The notes beneath the pieces are model-generated. The model had not been told where the DNA came from, did no database searches, and saw only the letters and a program-made list of their open reading frames with translations. The position numbers and the translations under genes are program-made. Below are positions 54,760-63,805 of a DNA stretch of 64,000 nt, piece by piece. The first letter of the stretch is position 1. Each line of letters starts with the position of its first letter. Source of the DNA: Desulfuromonas thiophila (lineage in GTDB: Bacteria > Desulfobacterota > Desulfuromonadia > Desulfuromonadales > Desulfuromonadaceae); assembly GCF_900101955.1 (NCBI RefSeq), contig NZ_FNAQ01000010.1:24013-88012 (forward strand). The letters are read 5' to 3'.

Positions 54760-56250
54760 CTAAAAGGGCCGGATTTCAAAACGTTGCTCAATGCCTGCCT
54801 GCTGGAAGGCGCCATTGTACATGGCGGCGACATCGTTGTAGATCACCTTCGGGAACAGCGCGAAAAGGTAGGTCTGAACCTCCATGTTGAGGTTCTGCAT
54901 GGCGGTGACGGAATCCTTGAAAAAGGCGCCGAAGGTGGCTTCAGCCGTGAACATCTGGGCAACCGCCGCATCGCCGTCCTGGTAGATACTGGCCATGCAC
55001 GGCATCGCCGGAGCATGATGAACGCCGGTGCCCAGGGCCATGTTGGCATAAAATAGGGTACAGAGTTCAACAATCTGGACTTGGTCATTGTTGCCCAGGG
55101 CAAACGCCCGCGGGAACTTCCAGCCCTGGGTCATCAGCGGCATGCCAGCGGGATTCTGGCCGGTCCACATGGGAACAAAAAACTGGTTCAGCAGGCTTGG
55201 CAGCTGTGCTTTCATGTCCGCCACATCGGAAAAGTACACATCAATGATCGGGCCGCCCGTCTGCGGGTTGCTGGGGTCGTACATGGGATTGTCATAGCTT
55301 TCGTTGAACGGGGTCTGACCGTCCCAGGCGAACAGTTCCGCCATGAACTCCTGTACCAGGGCACTGAAGTTGCCCAGAGGAGCGCCGTTTTTGAACATGG
55401 GCAGTGTCGCACGCATATAGGCTTTCAGCGCATCGGCAACCTCCGCAGCGGAGTAGCCCGGAATGGCGACGCTGGGCATGATGCTGTTCATGCTCATGCC
55501 GGCGATATCGGCGTTGGTGATCTCGACACCTTCAAGCAGATCGGCAACATCGAATCGCGGGCCCCACCAGCTCTGCAGCGGGCTGTCCAGTTCCCAACGG
55601 TAGTCGGTTTCATAATTCAGCGCGTTGCGGACGCCCCATTTGATCTGGCTGGCCACACTGCGGCAATGCAGATTGAACAGGCTGTTTTTGGTGCCGGTCA
55701 GATCGGCATAGCCAACCTTTGAAACCGCCAGCGGATTGAGGGCTGCGACAACAATGTAGTCGGTCAGCTGATCTTCGTGGCCGGCCAGGCGGACACCGGG
55801 ATAGGCGGCACTGAGCATTTGCAGGGTCGGCGCTGATACCGTATAGACCGCGACCGCCCAGGGGGCGTTAACGCCGTAGCGGGGAGAAAGAGTTTTGAGC
55901 CATTGGTCATCTTTGTTTGACCAGAGTTCGATCAGGGCGCCGTATTGGGTCTGGCCCTGAATGGCGACGGTGGGGAAATGAACGATATCGACGACATCCT
56001 TGCCTTCCATGTTCTCTTCTGCGCTGATCGGCTTGAGGCTGTAACAGCCATTGTGCGCAAACTCATCCCTGATGGCCTCGGCCACCTCTTCGACGATGGC
56101 CTGGGTGTCGGCCGTTGACCGGTCGATGGCGATCTTGCCAAGCACGGTGAAGGATTTTACATCCTGGGAGGTGGCAGCGCTGGCGGTTCCAGCGAACCAG
56201 CAGGTCAGCGCCAGTGTGGTGACGGCAAGGGTTTTCCCAACGTGAAACAT
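54760..56250 (-). CDS. Unknown secreted protein
   Basis: A 496-residue protein with a signal peptide (about 1-27, FAGTASA|ATS). I do not recognise a family. The rest is soluble, rich in Asp, Trp and Phe, with few Cys (HNGCYSL, LHCRSV, MPCMAS). GGAGGGAAGAG precedes the ATG at 56250. The gene stands alone between the liv operon and the DUF445 gene and has paired direct repeats upstream, so may be specifically regulated. A periplasmic binding or enzymatic role is possible; nothing decides it. Confidence 0.75.
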   Translation of the reverse strand: MFHVGKTLAVTTLALTCWFAGTASAATSQDVKSFTVLGKIAIDRSTADTQAIVEEVAEAIRDEFAHNGCYSLKPISAEENMEGKDVVDIVHFPTVAIQGQTQYGALIELWSNKDDQWLKTLSPRYGVNAPWAVAVYTVSAPTLQMLSAAYPGVRLAGHEDQLTDYIVVAALNPLAVSKVGYADLTGTKNSLFNLHCRSVASQIKWGVRNALNYETDYRWELDSPLQSWWGPRFDVADLLEGVEITNADIAGMSMNSIMPSVAIPGYSAAEVADALKAYMRATLPMFKNGAPLGNFSALVQEFMAELFAWDGQTPFNESYDNPMYDPSNPQTGGPIIDVYFSDVADMKAQLPSLLNQFFVPMWTGQNPAGMPLMTQGWKFPRAFALGNNDQVQIVELCTLFYANMALGTGVHHAPAMPCMASIYQDGDAAVAQMFTAEATFGAFFKDSVTAMQNLNMEVQTYLFALFPKVIYNDVAAMYNGAFQQAGIEQRFEIRPF

Positions 56251-56436
56251 CTCTTCCCTCCATGAAAAATAGGATAAAAGCCTGCCGCAACGGCTCCTTG
56301 CGGTTGCGGCGGTTGATGTCTCTTGCGCAGGGACTGTGCCAGAATGGATTTTTGAGGCGATAGAACCCAATCGTGCCCGGATTCAGGCCGATTTTTTCCG
56401 ACAGGGCAGATCATGGAAGCTTCGATATATTGTGAA

Positions 56437-56469
56437 ATGACGTTATAGGGTTGGTTGTATGACGTTATA
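56437..56469. repeat. Two 11-bp direct repeats ATGACGTTATA, 22 bp apart
   Basis: Exact repeats at 56437-56447 and 56459-56469, spaced by two helical turns in an AT-rich patch upstream of the unknown secreted protein gene (minus strand) and after the convergent DUF445 gene. This looks like a tandem activator or repressor site. Confidence 0.55.
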
Positions 56470-56539
56470 TTACGATATTGATATGGCTGGTTGCCTTGAT
56501 GCGCTGCGGCAGATCCCTCGGGGGCGCGCCAGAGGGCGG

Positions 56540-58108
56540 CTAGGCCAGCAGCAGCAGATTGAGCAGACCAAGCAGAAAACCGAGCAGGGCACCGAACAGG
56601 TTGATATAGCGGAACTGTTCCTTCATGATGCCGAGCAGCAGGCCCTCGACCTGCAGGATGTCAAGGCCGTTGATCTTGTCCTCCACCAGCCGGCAGATGT
56701 CGAGGCGTTGGGCCAGCGGGGGGATTTCCTGCTGCAGCAAGCCGCGCAGACGCTGGTAGAGGACGGCGTTGAGCTGGGCGCGGGCGTCGCTGGGCAGCAG
56801 GGCGTCCAGCCGACCGATTGGCCGACGATACAGCAGGTCATGCAGGAGCCGGCTCAAACCACGGTCCAGCTGGTGCAGCACTGCGCGCTCGCGCAGCAGG
56901 CGCAGCAGCGTCCGGGCCAGCAGCTCTGCCGCTTCACTGCGGCTGGTCGCCGTTGGCAGCAGGCCGGCAAGGGTCCGGTGCCGTTGCTGGTGGTAGAGCC
57001 GGTCGAGGAGATGGCTGAGCTGACGTTGCAATTCGGGCTGTCGCAGCAGCTGACCCAGCAGCCGCTGCAGCAGACGGCGCAACTGTTTTTCACTTAATCC
57101 GCTGCTGAGTTGCCGCAGGGGGCAGTCGAGCAGGGCATCAAGCAGTGGCAGCAGGCGGCTGGACAGCGCGTCCTGTCCTGCCGGGCTGTCCAGCCAGCCG
57201 GCCAGCCGCTGGGTCTGCTGTTCCAGCAGTCGCGGCAGATGGGCGTAGAGGGCGTCGCCGCTGAACAACATGGCCACCAGATTGCGCAAACCGTCAATGC
57301 TGTCGATAAAGCCGTCGAGGGCCTCGCGGGCGCGGCTGTTCAGCAGTTGCTGCGTGTCCTGCTGCCGTAGCAGGGTGGCCAGGGTCATGCCCAGCTGTGG
57401 TGTCAGCTGGGGCAACAGCTGGTGCAGCAAAGGAGCCAGGGCCGGCAGGGTCTGGCGCAGGCTGTGATCGCTGGTCAGGGTCTGTTGCAGGCGGGGCAGC
57501 AGCCAGCTGGTCAGCAGCTGACGGCTGACGCGGCGGCCCAGCAGGGGAACCAGGCGTTGCAGCAGCTGATCGCGCAGGCGGTGGTAACGCTGGGGTGGCA
57601 ACAGCTGGTCGAGACGCTGGTGGGCGAGCTGGTCAAGACCCTGCTGACACAGCTGGCGCAGCTGACGCTGCAGGGCTGGCCGCCGGCTGGCCCGCAGCAG
57701 TCCGCGAGCGAGACGCAGGCGCAGCAGATCAAGCAGGGCCGCAATACGCGGCTGAAATTCGGCTGGCAGCAGCCGGGCGGCTGGTCCCAGCGGCTGGGCC
57801 AGCAGCTGATCGAGCTGGCGGGCAATAGTTTGTTCCAGCGCCGCGCGCACGTCGGGCCGGTCGAGGGCGGTGGCCAGATCGGTTGGTGTCAGCAGATGGT
57901 CACCGACCATGGCGCCCATCTTGCGTGCCAGTTCGGTTCGCCGGGCCGGAATGATGCCGGGTGTCAGTGGCACCCGCCAGCCCAGCAGATGCCAGGGCCG
58001 CAGGGGGCGGAACAGCATGCGAATGGCGATATGGTTGGTGACATAGCCGATCAGGGCCCCGAGCAGGGGTGGGATCAGCCAGGGCAGATAGGGGGCGAGA
58101 ATTTCCAT
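56540..58108 (-). CDS. DUF445-family membrane protein
   Basis: A 522-residue protein with an N-terminal helix and the DUF445 signature ALIGYVTNHIAIRMLFRP, then a long Leu/Gln/Arg-rich helical body, ending with a C-terminal hydrophobic helix (LFGALLGFLLGLLNLLLLA). The extraordinary Leu-Gln-Arg content reflects coiled helices typical of this family. Role unknown. GGAG lies eight bases before the ATG at 58108. Confidence 0.88.
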   Translation of the reverse strand: MEILAPYLPWLIPPLLGALIGYVTNHIAIRMLFRPLRPWHLLGWRVPLTPGIIPARRTELARKMGAMVGDHLLTPTDLATALDRPDVRAALEQTIARQLDQLLAQPLGPAARLLPAEFQPRIAALLDLLRLRLARGLLRASRRPALQRQLRQLCQQGLDQLAHQRLDQLLPPQRYHRLRDQLLQRLVPLLGRRVSRQLLTSWLLPRLQQTLTSDHSLRQTLPALAPLLHQLLPQLTPQLGMTLATLLRQQDTQQLLNSRAREALDGFIDSIDGLRNLVAMLFSGDALYAHLPRLLEQQTQRLAGWLDSPAGQDALSSRLLPLLDALLDCPLRQLSSGLSEKQLRRLLQRLLGQLLRQPELQRQLSHLLDRLYHQQRHRTLAGLLPTATSRSEAAELLARTLLRLLRERAVLHQLDRGLSRLLHDLLYRRPIGRLDALLPSDARAQLNAVLYQRLRGLLQQEIPPLAQRLDICRLVEDKINGLDILQVEGLLLGIMKEQFRYINLFGALLGFLLGLLNLLLLA

Positions 58109-58325
58109 GCAACAGCTCCGTCGGATCATTGCCGGGCAACGGCGCCGCGCCGCGCGGCAGGTTCAGAATCGTTCAAGTTTTTAGCGGGGGCGGGCAGCCA
58201 GTGGTTGCCGTGCCCTGCTTTGTATACCGCAGCTGTTGCGCCGGACTCAAGCCTGCCGGCCGGTCGGAATGGCTGTGGTGCTGCTGGATTGGCCAGAGAC
58301 GGTGCAGGCGAAGGGAGACGAAAAA

Positions 58326-58913
58326 ATGTTGAAGGACTTGTTACAGCGCAACCGGAGTTATCGGCGCTTTGCCCAAGAGGTGCTGATTGCCGAGGATCAG
58401 CTGCGCGAACTGGTGGCGCTCACGCGGCTGTGCGGCGCGGCGGCCAACCTGCAGCCGTTGCGTTATCTGCTGTCGGTCGAGCCGCAGCGCAACAGCCGGA
58501 TTTTTCGCCATCTGGGCTGGGCCGGCTATCTCAAGGACTGGGCCGGGCCGGTCGAAGGCGAGCGTCCCAGCGCTTACATCGTTGTGCTGGGTGATACCAC
58601 CATCAGCGAGAATTTCGGCTGCGATCTGGGTATCGCCGCGCAGACGCTGTTGCTGGGCGCGGTCGAACAGGGACTGGGGGGCTGCATGATCGCATCGATG
58701 CAGAAGCAGAAGCTGCGGGAGGAATTCGACATCCCGACCCGGTTCGAGATTCTGCTGGTCATTGCCCTGGGCAAACCGGTGGAGCAGGTGCGGCTGGTGG
58801 ACAAGGAGCCCGCCGGCGATATCAAATACTGGCGCGATAGTGCCGGAGTGCATTATGTGCCCAAGCGTACCCTCGATCATCTGATTCTGCCCTGGCCGGA
58901 GGATCTGGTCTGA
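58326..58913 (+). CDS. Nitroreductase-family protein A
   Basis: A 195-residue FMN nitroreductase fold protein. The N-terminal RNRSYRRF, the CGAAANLQPLRYLL block and the ISENFGCDLGIAAQTLLLGAVEQGLGG region are typical. Its reaction is unknown. GGGAGACG precedes the ATG at 58326. Convergent with a second nitroreductase gene downstream, with only 24 bases between. Confidence 0.88.
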   Translation: MLKDLLQRNRSYRRFAQEVLIAEDQLRELVALTRLCGAAANLQPLRYLLSVEPQRNSRIFRHLGWAGYLKDWAGPVEGERPSAYIVVLGDTTISENFGCDLGIAAQTLLLGAVEQGLGGCMIASMQKQKLREEFDIPTRFEILLVIALGKPVEQVRLVDKEPAGDIKYWRDSAGVHYVPKRTLDHLILPWPEDLV

Positions 58914-58937
58914 ACCCTGCGGCCCTCGCGGCGCCAG

Positions 58938-59486
58938 TTACTGGCCGAAACGCTGTTGGTGCAGCCGCTCCTGCGCCAGGGACTCGGCGGCGTGGCCGGG
59001 CAGTGTCGTGCCGGTCCAGCCGATGCCGACAATGGTGGCGACGCGCAGGTTTGGCGGAATGGCCAGGCAACTCTGCACCCAGCTTTCGGCGCTGCGGTTG
59101 GCGTCGTGCGGCCGCTGGCGGATCTGTACCCAGCAGCTGCCCAGGCCGGCTTCGCTGGCAGCCAGGTGCAGCAGGGTGGTGGCCAGGGCGCAGTCTTCGA
59201 TCCAGACATCGCTGATCTGTGGATCGGCGCAGACCACTACGGCCAGGGCGGCATTGGCCAGAAAGGCCGAACCCTGTTGTTTGGCTTGGGCCAGCTGGCC
59301 CAGTAGCGCCCGATCCTCGACAAAAATGAAGTGCCAGGGGGAGCGGCCGCGCGAGCTGGGGGCGCGCAGGGCCACTTCGCGCAACAACTGCCGTTGCGCC
59401 TCTGTCAGGGGCTGGTCGGTGAAGCTGCGGACGCTGCGGCGCTGACGCAGCAGGGCAAGCAGGGCGGAAGGGGCCGTTTCGCTCAT
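58938..59486 (-). CDS. Nitroreductase-family protein B
   Basis: A 182-residue FMN nitroreductase. RRSVRSF, APSSRGRSPWHFI and the DVWIEDCALATTLLHLAASEAGLGSCW segments are diagnostic. It differs from copy A, so this is not a recent duplicate. A GGAG site precedes the ATG. A hairpin with T-run lies 85 bases upstream on the same strand. Confidence 0.87.
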   Translation of the reverse strand: MSETAPSALLALLRQRRSVRSFTDQPLTEAQRQLLREVALRAPSSRGRSPWHFIFVEDRALLGQLAQAKQQGSAFLANAALAVVVCADPQISDVWIEDCALATTLLHLAASEAGLGSCWVQIRQRPHDANRSAESWVQSCLAIPPNLRVATIVGIGWTGTTLPGHAAESLAQERLHQQRFGQ

Positions 59487-59571
59487 GGAGGACTCCTGCG
59501 GTAATGGGCTGACGCACCGTTGTGAAGCAACGATCCGCAAGGGGCGAACCGCAGGGGCGGCGCGTTGACAG

Positions 59572-59608
59572 AAAAAAAGAACCCCCGTGATCCGAGGGTC
59601 ACGGGGGT
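59572..59608 (-). terminator. Intrinsic terminator upstream of nitroreductase B
   Basis: On the minus strand ACCCCCGTGA and TCACGGGGGT arms, eight-base loop, then TTCTTTTTTT. It may end the transcript of the NifX-like gene (286 bases upstream) or act as an attenuator in the nitroreductase leader. Confidence 0.8.
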
Positions 59609-59611
59609 CAA

Positions 59612-59894
59612 GCATAACAGAATCCGACAGCATGAAAACACAGGACCGGCGATGCGCGATCGCACGGCACAGCGAAAATCGAAAACGGGAAAAGAGTTTT
59701 AAGGGGCGGAAATTATGGCAGGGCCGATTGACATCACATAACAAATAAAACAATCTTCAAGGCCCTGCCCAATCGCATGACATCCGATTTTAATGCTGCT
59801 TTAACCGCTTTTTCCCCTCCCTACAGAGATTCCCGTGAACGGGAATCGAAATCCTTTGATGTGTTTGTTCGGTCGCGCTGAATCCCCCGGCGCC
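59612..59894. other. Intergenic region after the NifX-like gene
   Basis: No gene seen. It contains a 9-bp inverted repeat GGCAGGGCC/GGCCCTGCC separated by 36 bases (59716-59769) and a perfect palindrome GATTCCCGT-GA-ACGGGAATC (59828-59847), possibly a hairpin ending the NifX-like transcript or an operator. Confidence 0.5.
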
Positions 59895-60248
59895 TTATTG
59901 TCGCTGCCGGTGGAGCTGACCGCTGCAGCGCGGCAGGCCTTCGGCCAGCCAGTCCTGCAGGGCCTGTTGAATCGGGCCGCTGGCGCCCCAGCGCGACCAA
60001 ATCCCCTGGTGACGCAGGCGTACCTGATAATGCTGTTGAATGCCGGAGCAGAGCACGCCCTGCACACCCTGGGTAGCCAGCCAGCGGCAGACATCCTCGC
60101 CGCGTGGACAGCATTGTTCGGGGCCCAGTTGGCAACCGCCTTCGGCGTCGATTTCGCCAAAACAAAAGCAATGGGCCTGATCGAAGCGCGGATGCACCCG
60201 ATCGGCGTTGCAGGGAATGGCGATGCGCAAGGGGGTTGCGGGATTCAT
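59895..60248 (-). CDS. NifX/NifB-type dinitrogenase cofactor-domain protein
   Basis: A 117-residue protein of the iron-molybdenum-cofactor binding family: LRIAIPCNADRVHPRFDQA at the N-terminus and VLCSGIQQH...RHQGIWSRWG in the middle. It has six Cys, including QCCPRGEDVC, more than usual. The ATG at 60248 follows a sigma54-type promoter by only a few bases and has no ribosome site; a TTG at 60230 is an alternative. Co-located with a sigma54 activator gene upstream. Such proteins often carry metal cofactors in redox systems outside nitrogen fixation. Confidence 0.75.
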   Translation of the reverse strand: MNPATPLRIAIPCNADRVHPRFDQAHCFCFGEIDAEGGCQLGPEQCCPRGEDVCRWLATQGVQGVLCSGIQQHYQVRLRHQGIWSRWGASGPIQQALQDWLAEGLPRCSGQLHRQRQ

Positions 60249-60262
60249 GGGGCAGAGCAGTT

Positions 60263-60278
60263 TGCACAGGTGATGCCA
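60263..60278 (-). promoter_or_regulatory. Sigma54-type promoter of the NifX-like gene
   Basis: On the minus strand TGGCAT-CACCT-GTGCA, keeping the -24 GG and -12 GC. Two matching palindromes lie 75-160 bases upstream. Confidence 0.6.
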
Positions 60279-60352
60279 AAGCTGTTGAAAAATAAAACGC
60301 CTTGATTTCAGCAGGTTGGCTTGAAGCAGATGGGGTCGGTATGGTGCCGGCT

Positions 60353-60366
60353 GTTGCAGTTGCAAC
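60353..60366. promoter_or_regulatory. Palindrome GTTGCA-GT-TGCAAC (activator site 1)
   Basis: Perfect 6-bp arms around two bases. It shares its arms exactly with the palindrome at 60425, 72 bp away. Confidence 0.6.
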
Positions 60367-60424
60367 TGACAGGGCGGTCGAAAAGCGGTTTCTATTTAGT
60401 AACAACAGACGGTTAGGTTGGCGT

Positions 60425-60438
60425 GTTGCATGTGCAAC
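60425..60438. promoter_or_regulatory. Palindrome GTTGCA-TG-TGCAAC (activator site 2)
   Basis: Second exact copy of GTTGCA-N2-TGCAAC, followed by two further half sites (GTGCAAC at 60443, CTGCAAC at 60452). It lies just after the stop of the sigma54 regulator gene. Confidence 0.6.
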
Positions 60439-60463
60439 GATCGTGCAACGTCTGCAACCGTTT

Positions 60464-61774
60464 TCAGTCGAGCCGATATTTTTTCAGCCAGCGCCACAGT
60501 GTGGAGCGGTTGACGCCCAGTTCGCGCGCCAGTTGCTGGCGGTTGTTGCGGTGGCGCAGCAGCATCTGGCGCAGGCTGTCGGCATCGGGCGGTCCCTCGA
60601 CCCGCCGGCTGACGGGAATTGCTGGCCGCAGTGACAGCTGCCGCGCTTCGATCTGGCCACCCCGACAGAGAATGACGGCCCGTTCAACGATGTTGAGCAG
60701 TTCGCGGATGTTGCCGGCGTACTGGTGGTTGAGCAGCAGTTCCAGTGCTTCGGGGCTGAAGCCGTGCACTTTCTTGCCGTACTTGTGACAAAAGCGTTCC
60801 AGGGCGGTTTCCAGCAGCAGGGGGATGTCTTCGTTGCGCTCATTGAGCGAAGGAATCTTGAGGGTGACGACGTTGAGGCGGTAGAACAGGTCACGGCGGA
60901 AGCGTTTCTGCTCGACTAGTTCGGCCAGGTTGCGGTGGCTGGCGGTAACAAAGCGGACATCGGCGCGGCAGGTTTCGTCACTGCCAAGGGGCTGATATTC
61001 GCTGTTTTCCAGCACCCGCAGCAGTTTGACCTGCAGTGACAGCGGCAGATCGCCTATCTCGTCGAGAAACAGGGTGCCACCAGCGGCCTTGGCCAGCCGG
61101 CCGGCGCGGTCCGCCACGGCGCCGGTGTAGGCGCCCTTGCGCACCCCGAAAATTTCCGCTTCCAGCAGGGTTTCCGGCAGGGCGCCGCAGTTGATCACGA
61201 CCAGTGGACCGTCCTTGCGGGTGCTGAGATTGTGCAGGGCGCGGGCGAACAGCTCCTTGCCGGTGCCGCTGTCGCCCTGCAGCAGCACGGTGACATTGCT
61301 GGCGGCGATATCGGGCAGAATATCGAACAGCTGCTGCATCTGCGGATTGCGGCTGATCATGTTCTGAAAGCTGAACTTTTTGCGGATCTCGCCGGCCAGG
61401 GCATGCAGTTGTGACAGGTCGCGGAAGGTCTCGACCCCGCCGACGGGTTCGCCGGCGGCATTGCGTAGCACCGCGGCATTCACCGAAATCGGCACCTCGC
61501 GGTTGTCACGGTCGAGCACGTTGACCTCGCGATTATGTACCGGCTCGCCACTGGCCAGGGCCTGGCGCAGGGGACACTGGTCGAAGCAGACGCTGGTGCG
61601 GAAGATTTCGCAGCAGGGCTGGCCAAGGGCCTCGGCGCGGCTGAAGCCGGTGATCTGCTCGGCGGCGCGGTTGAACAGGGTGATGCGCAGCTGGGCGTCG
61701 ACGGTGAAAACACCGTCGGCGACGCTGTCGAGAATGGTCTGCAGATGCAGCAGATCGGCGTGCTGGCTGGACAT
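60464..61774 (-). CDS. Sigma54-dependent transcriptional activator with Cys-rich PAS domain
   Basis: A 436-residue enhancer-binding protein. An N-terminal PAS domain carries a Cys set in [20 protein letters not shown] (Cys54, 55, 63, 67), likely a redox or metal sensor. The AAA+ domain has Walker A GDSGTGKE (167-174), the sigma54-contact loop GAYTGA (214-219) and Walker B FLDEIGD. The C-terminal Fis-type HTH is [21 protein letters not shown]. The start at 61774 was chosen because upstream residues are not family-like. It probably activates the NifX-like gene. Confidence 0.9.
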   Translation of the reverse strand: MSSQHADLLHLQTILDSVADGVFTVDAQLRITLFNRAAEQITGFSRAEALGQPCCEIFRTSVCFDQCPLRQALASGEPVHNREVNVLDRDNREVPISVNAAVLRNAAGEPVGGVETFRDLSQLHALAGEIRKKFSFQNMISRNPQMQQLFDILPDIAASNVTVLLQGDSGTGKELFARALHNLSTRKDGPLVVINCGALPETLLEAEIFGVRKGAYTGAVADRAGRLAKAAGGTLFLDEIGDLPLSLQVKLLRVLENSEYQPLGSDETCRADVRFVTASHRNLAELVEQKRFRRDLFYRLNVVTLKIPSLNERNEDIPLLLETALERFCHKYGKKVHGFSPEALELLLNHQYAGNIRELLNIVERAVILCRGGQIEARQLSLRPAIPVSRRVEGPPDADSLRQMLLRHRNNRQQLARELGVNRSTLWRWLKKYRLD

Positions 61775-62309
61775 GCAACCTCGGCGGCGGGAGGAGATGG
61801 GCGACAGACAGACCGGCAGCATAGCACAGTCTGGCACCGTCTGGCCATCAGACCCAAGCACCGGGCAGCGCGCCACCGGTTTCACTGGTTTGGGCCCCCT
61901 GGCCATGTTACTCTGTGGTAACGCGACGTCTGCCCGGTTCCCCAGGCTGGAGGCTGCCATGACCATCGTATTCGATTCATCGATTCATCAGGCCATCGTG
62001 CAACAAATGGCCGAGGGCGTTTCCCTGTCGGCCTCCCCACGACCCTTCAACCGGCGGGTTGCCGCCGTCTTCCCTGCGGTCAGCTGTTTCCTCGGGGTAA
62101 CGTCTGGCGCCTCCTTGTTTCTCCCAGGTAACAGGAAAATCCTCTCAGACTCTTGCCTGCTTTCTGTAAAATCCATTTGATTCCGGCATCTTAACCTGCA
62201 TGGACATTTTTCGGCACGGGCTTGGCACTGTGGTTTCGCACAGCGCGGCGCCGGTCGGACGCGCGCCGACCGCGGTCGTCAATCCACTTCGCAGGAGGAG
62301 ATCCCGCCC
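61775..62309. other. Intergenic region before the porin-NrfA remnant
   Basis: A 535-base stretch without a convincing gene. It contains a short repeat GTTAC-N6-GTAAC (61907-61922). Short frames here are low-quality shadows. It may include the promoter of the sigma54 activator gene and residues of decayed sequence. Confidence 0.5.
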
Positions 62310-63775
62310 ATGCTTTTTGACCGTTTCCGCTTGTTCCGGCCCACGCTGCCGAACGCCCTTGTGTTGTTGGGTGCCCTGCTGCTGGCCAGCCCCGCTGGGG
62401 CCCAAAGTCTGCTGCAGGCGCTGCGGCAAGGCACCCCGACCCTGCAGTTGCTGCCCGCTTTTGAGGACAAGAGCGTCGATGATGCCACCCGCCCGGCCCG
62501 CCAGCTGGGCCTGCGCAGCCGGATCGGCTACCGCAGCGGTGAGTTTGCCGGCTTTCAGGCCTATCTGCAGCTGCACAATGTCAGCCACGCCGAGGAGGCG
62601 TTCCGCTTCGTGCAGGATGGCCGCGTGCGTGGCGCGACCGCGATCTGATCGCCGATCCCGATGGCAGCCGCGTGCACCAGGCCTGCCTCGATTACCTGGC
62701 GCCGGCGCAGACGCGCCTGCGTCTTGGCCGGCAGAAAATCGTGCTGGAAGACGCCCGCCTGATCGGCAATGTGGACTGGCGTCTCAATGGTCAGTCCTTC
62801 GACGCTCTGAGCCTGACCAGCCAGCCGCTGGCGGATCTGAGCCTGTTTGCCGCCGCGATCAACCAGGTCAATACCATCACCCTCGATCTCGATCACCTCT
62901 ATCTGTTCAATGCACGTTACCGTCTGGCGAGCTTCGCCAGCCTGACGGGTTATCTCTATCTGCTTGATAGCGAAGACCGCCGCGCCAGCGCCCGCGACAG
63001 CGCCACCTGGGGGGTGCGTCTGGCCGGACAGCAGGCGGGCTAGAGCTATGCCGTCGATCTGGCGTGACAGGACGATTACGCCGATGGCGAAAACCAGGGT
63101 GGCCGCTTCTGCAGCCTGTTCGCGCGCTACCAGTTCGCGCCGCTCTTCGGTCTGGGTGCCGGTTACAGCCGCATCAGTGGCCAGGACGGCAGCAGCCGGC
63201 CCTTCGCCGAGGCCAGCCATCAGGACATGCGTACCCTGGCCTGCGCTGATTGCCACATGCCCTATGTGCGGGAGGGTGGCGTCAAGTACTCCAGCCACAA
63301 GGTGGGCAGCCCGCTGGAGGATATCCAGAACACCTGTCTGACCTGTCATCGCGAAAGCGAGGAAGAGTTCAAGCAGATCGTCAAGCGCAAGCTTGAGCGC
63401 AAGAACGAACTGGCCCGTGCGGCGGCGGCCGCGCTGGCCAAGGCCCATTTCGAGGCGGCCAAGGCGTGGGAGCTGGGCGCCACGGCTGAAGAAATGGCCC
63501 CGGCCCTGCTCGATATCCGCCATGGCCAGTGGCGCTGGGATTTCGGTGTCGCGTCCCACGGTGGCTTCTTCCATGCGCCGGAAGAAACCCTGCGCATTCT
63601 GGCGACCGCCATTCACAAGGGGCAGAGCGCCCGCATCAAGTTGCGCACCGTGCTGGCCCGCCATGGTGCCGCTGACTATGAGGCGCCCGGTTTCAGCAGC
63701 AAGGAAGAGGCTCAGGCCCTGATCGGTCTGCCGATGGACAAGCTGGTGGCCGAGAAGATGCAGTTCCTCGTGTAG
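62310..63775 (+). pseudogene. Porin (alginate-export-like)-NrfA chimeric remnant
   Basis: Starts with a signal peptide (ASPAGAQ) and beta-barrel strands of an alginate-export-type porin (RSRIGYRSGEFAGFQAYLQL, LRLGRQKIVLED, IGNVDWR). A frameshift near 62640 moves the frame (GATAI then DLIADPDGSR); a TAG at 63041-63043 and a TGA at 63065-63067 then interrupt it. From about 63220 the frame becomes the C-terminal third of cytochrome c nitrite reductase NrfA, with haem motifs CADCH and CLTCH, then DIRHGQWRWDF and SHGGFFHAPEE. Haems 1-3 and the catalytic lysine are gone. So a porin gene is joined to an nrfA 3 prime end, and both are inactive. Confidence 0.8.
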
Positions 63776-63789
63776 CGGAACCGGTTCCC

Positions 63790-63803
63790 TGGACACAAGT
63801 TTA
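63790..63803. repeat. Candidate terminal inverted repeat of the IS element
   Basis: TGGACACAAGTTTA lies three bases before the transposase stop (read on the minus strand) and begins with TG, as in IS3-type ends. The matching left end is outside the window. Confidence 0.4.
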
Positions 63804-63805
63804 GC

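Noticed and set aside
63000..63100. TAG and TGA codons in the porin-NrfA frame as possible recoding (Pyl or Sec)
   Set aside because: A frameshift also disrupts the gene, there is no SECIS-like hairpin at the TGA, and the gene is a chimera missing essential haems. Decay explains it better.
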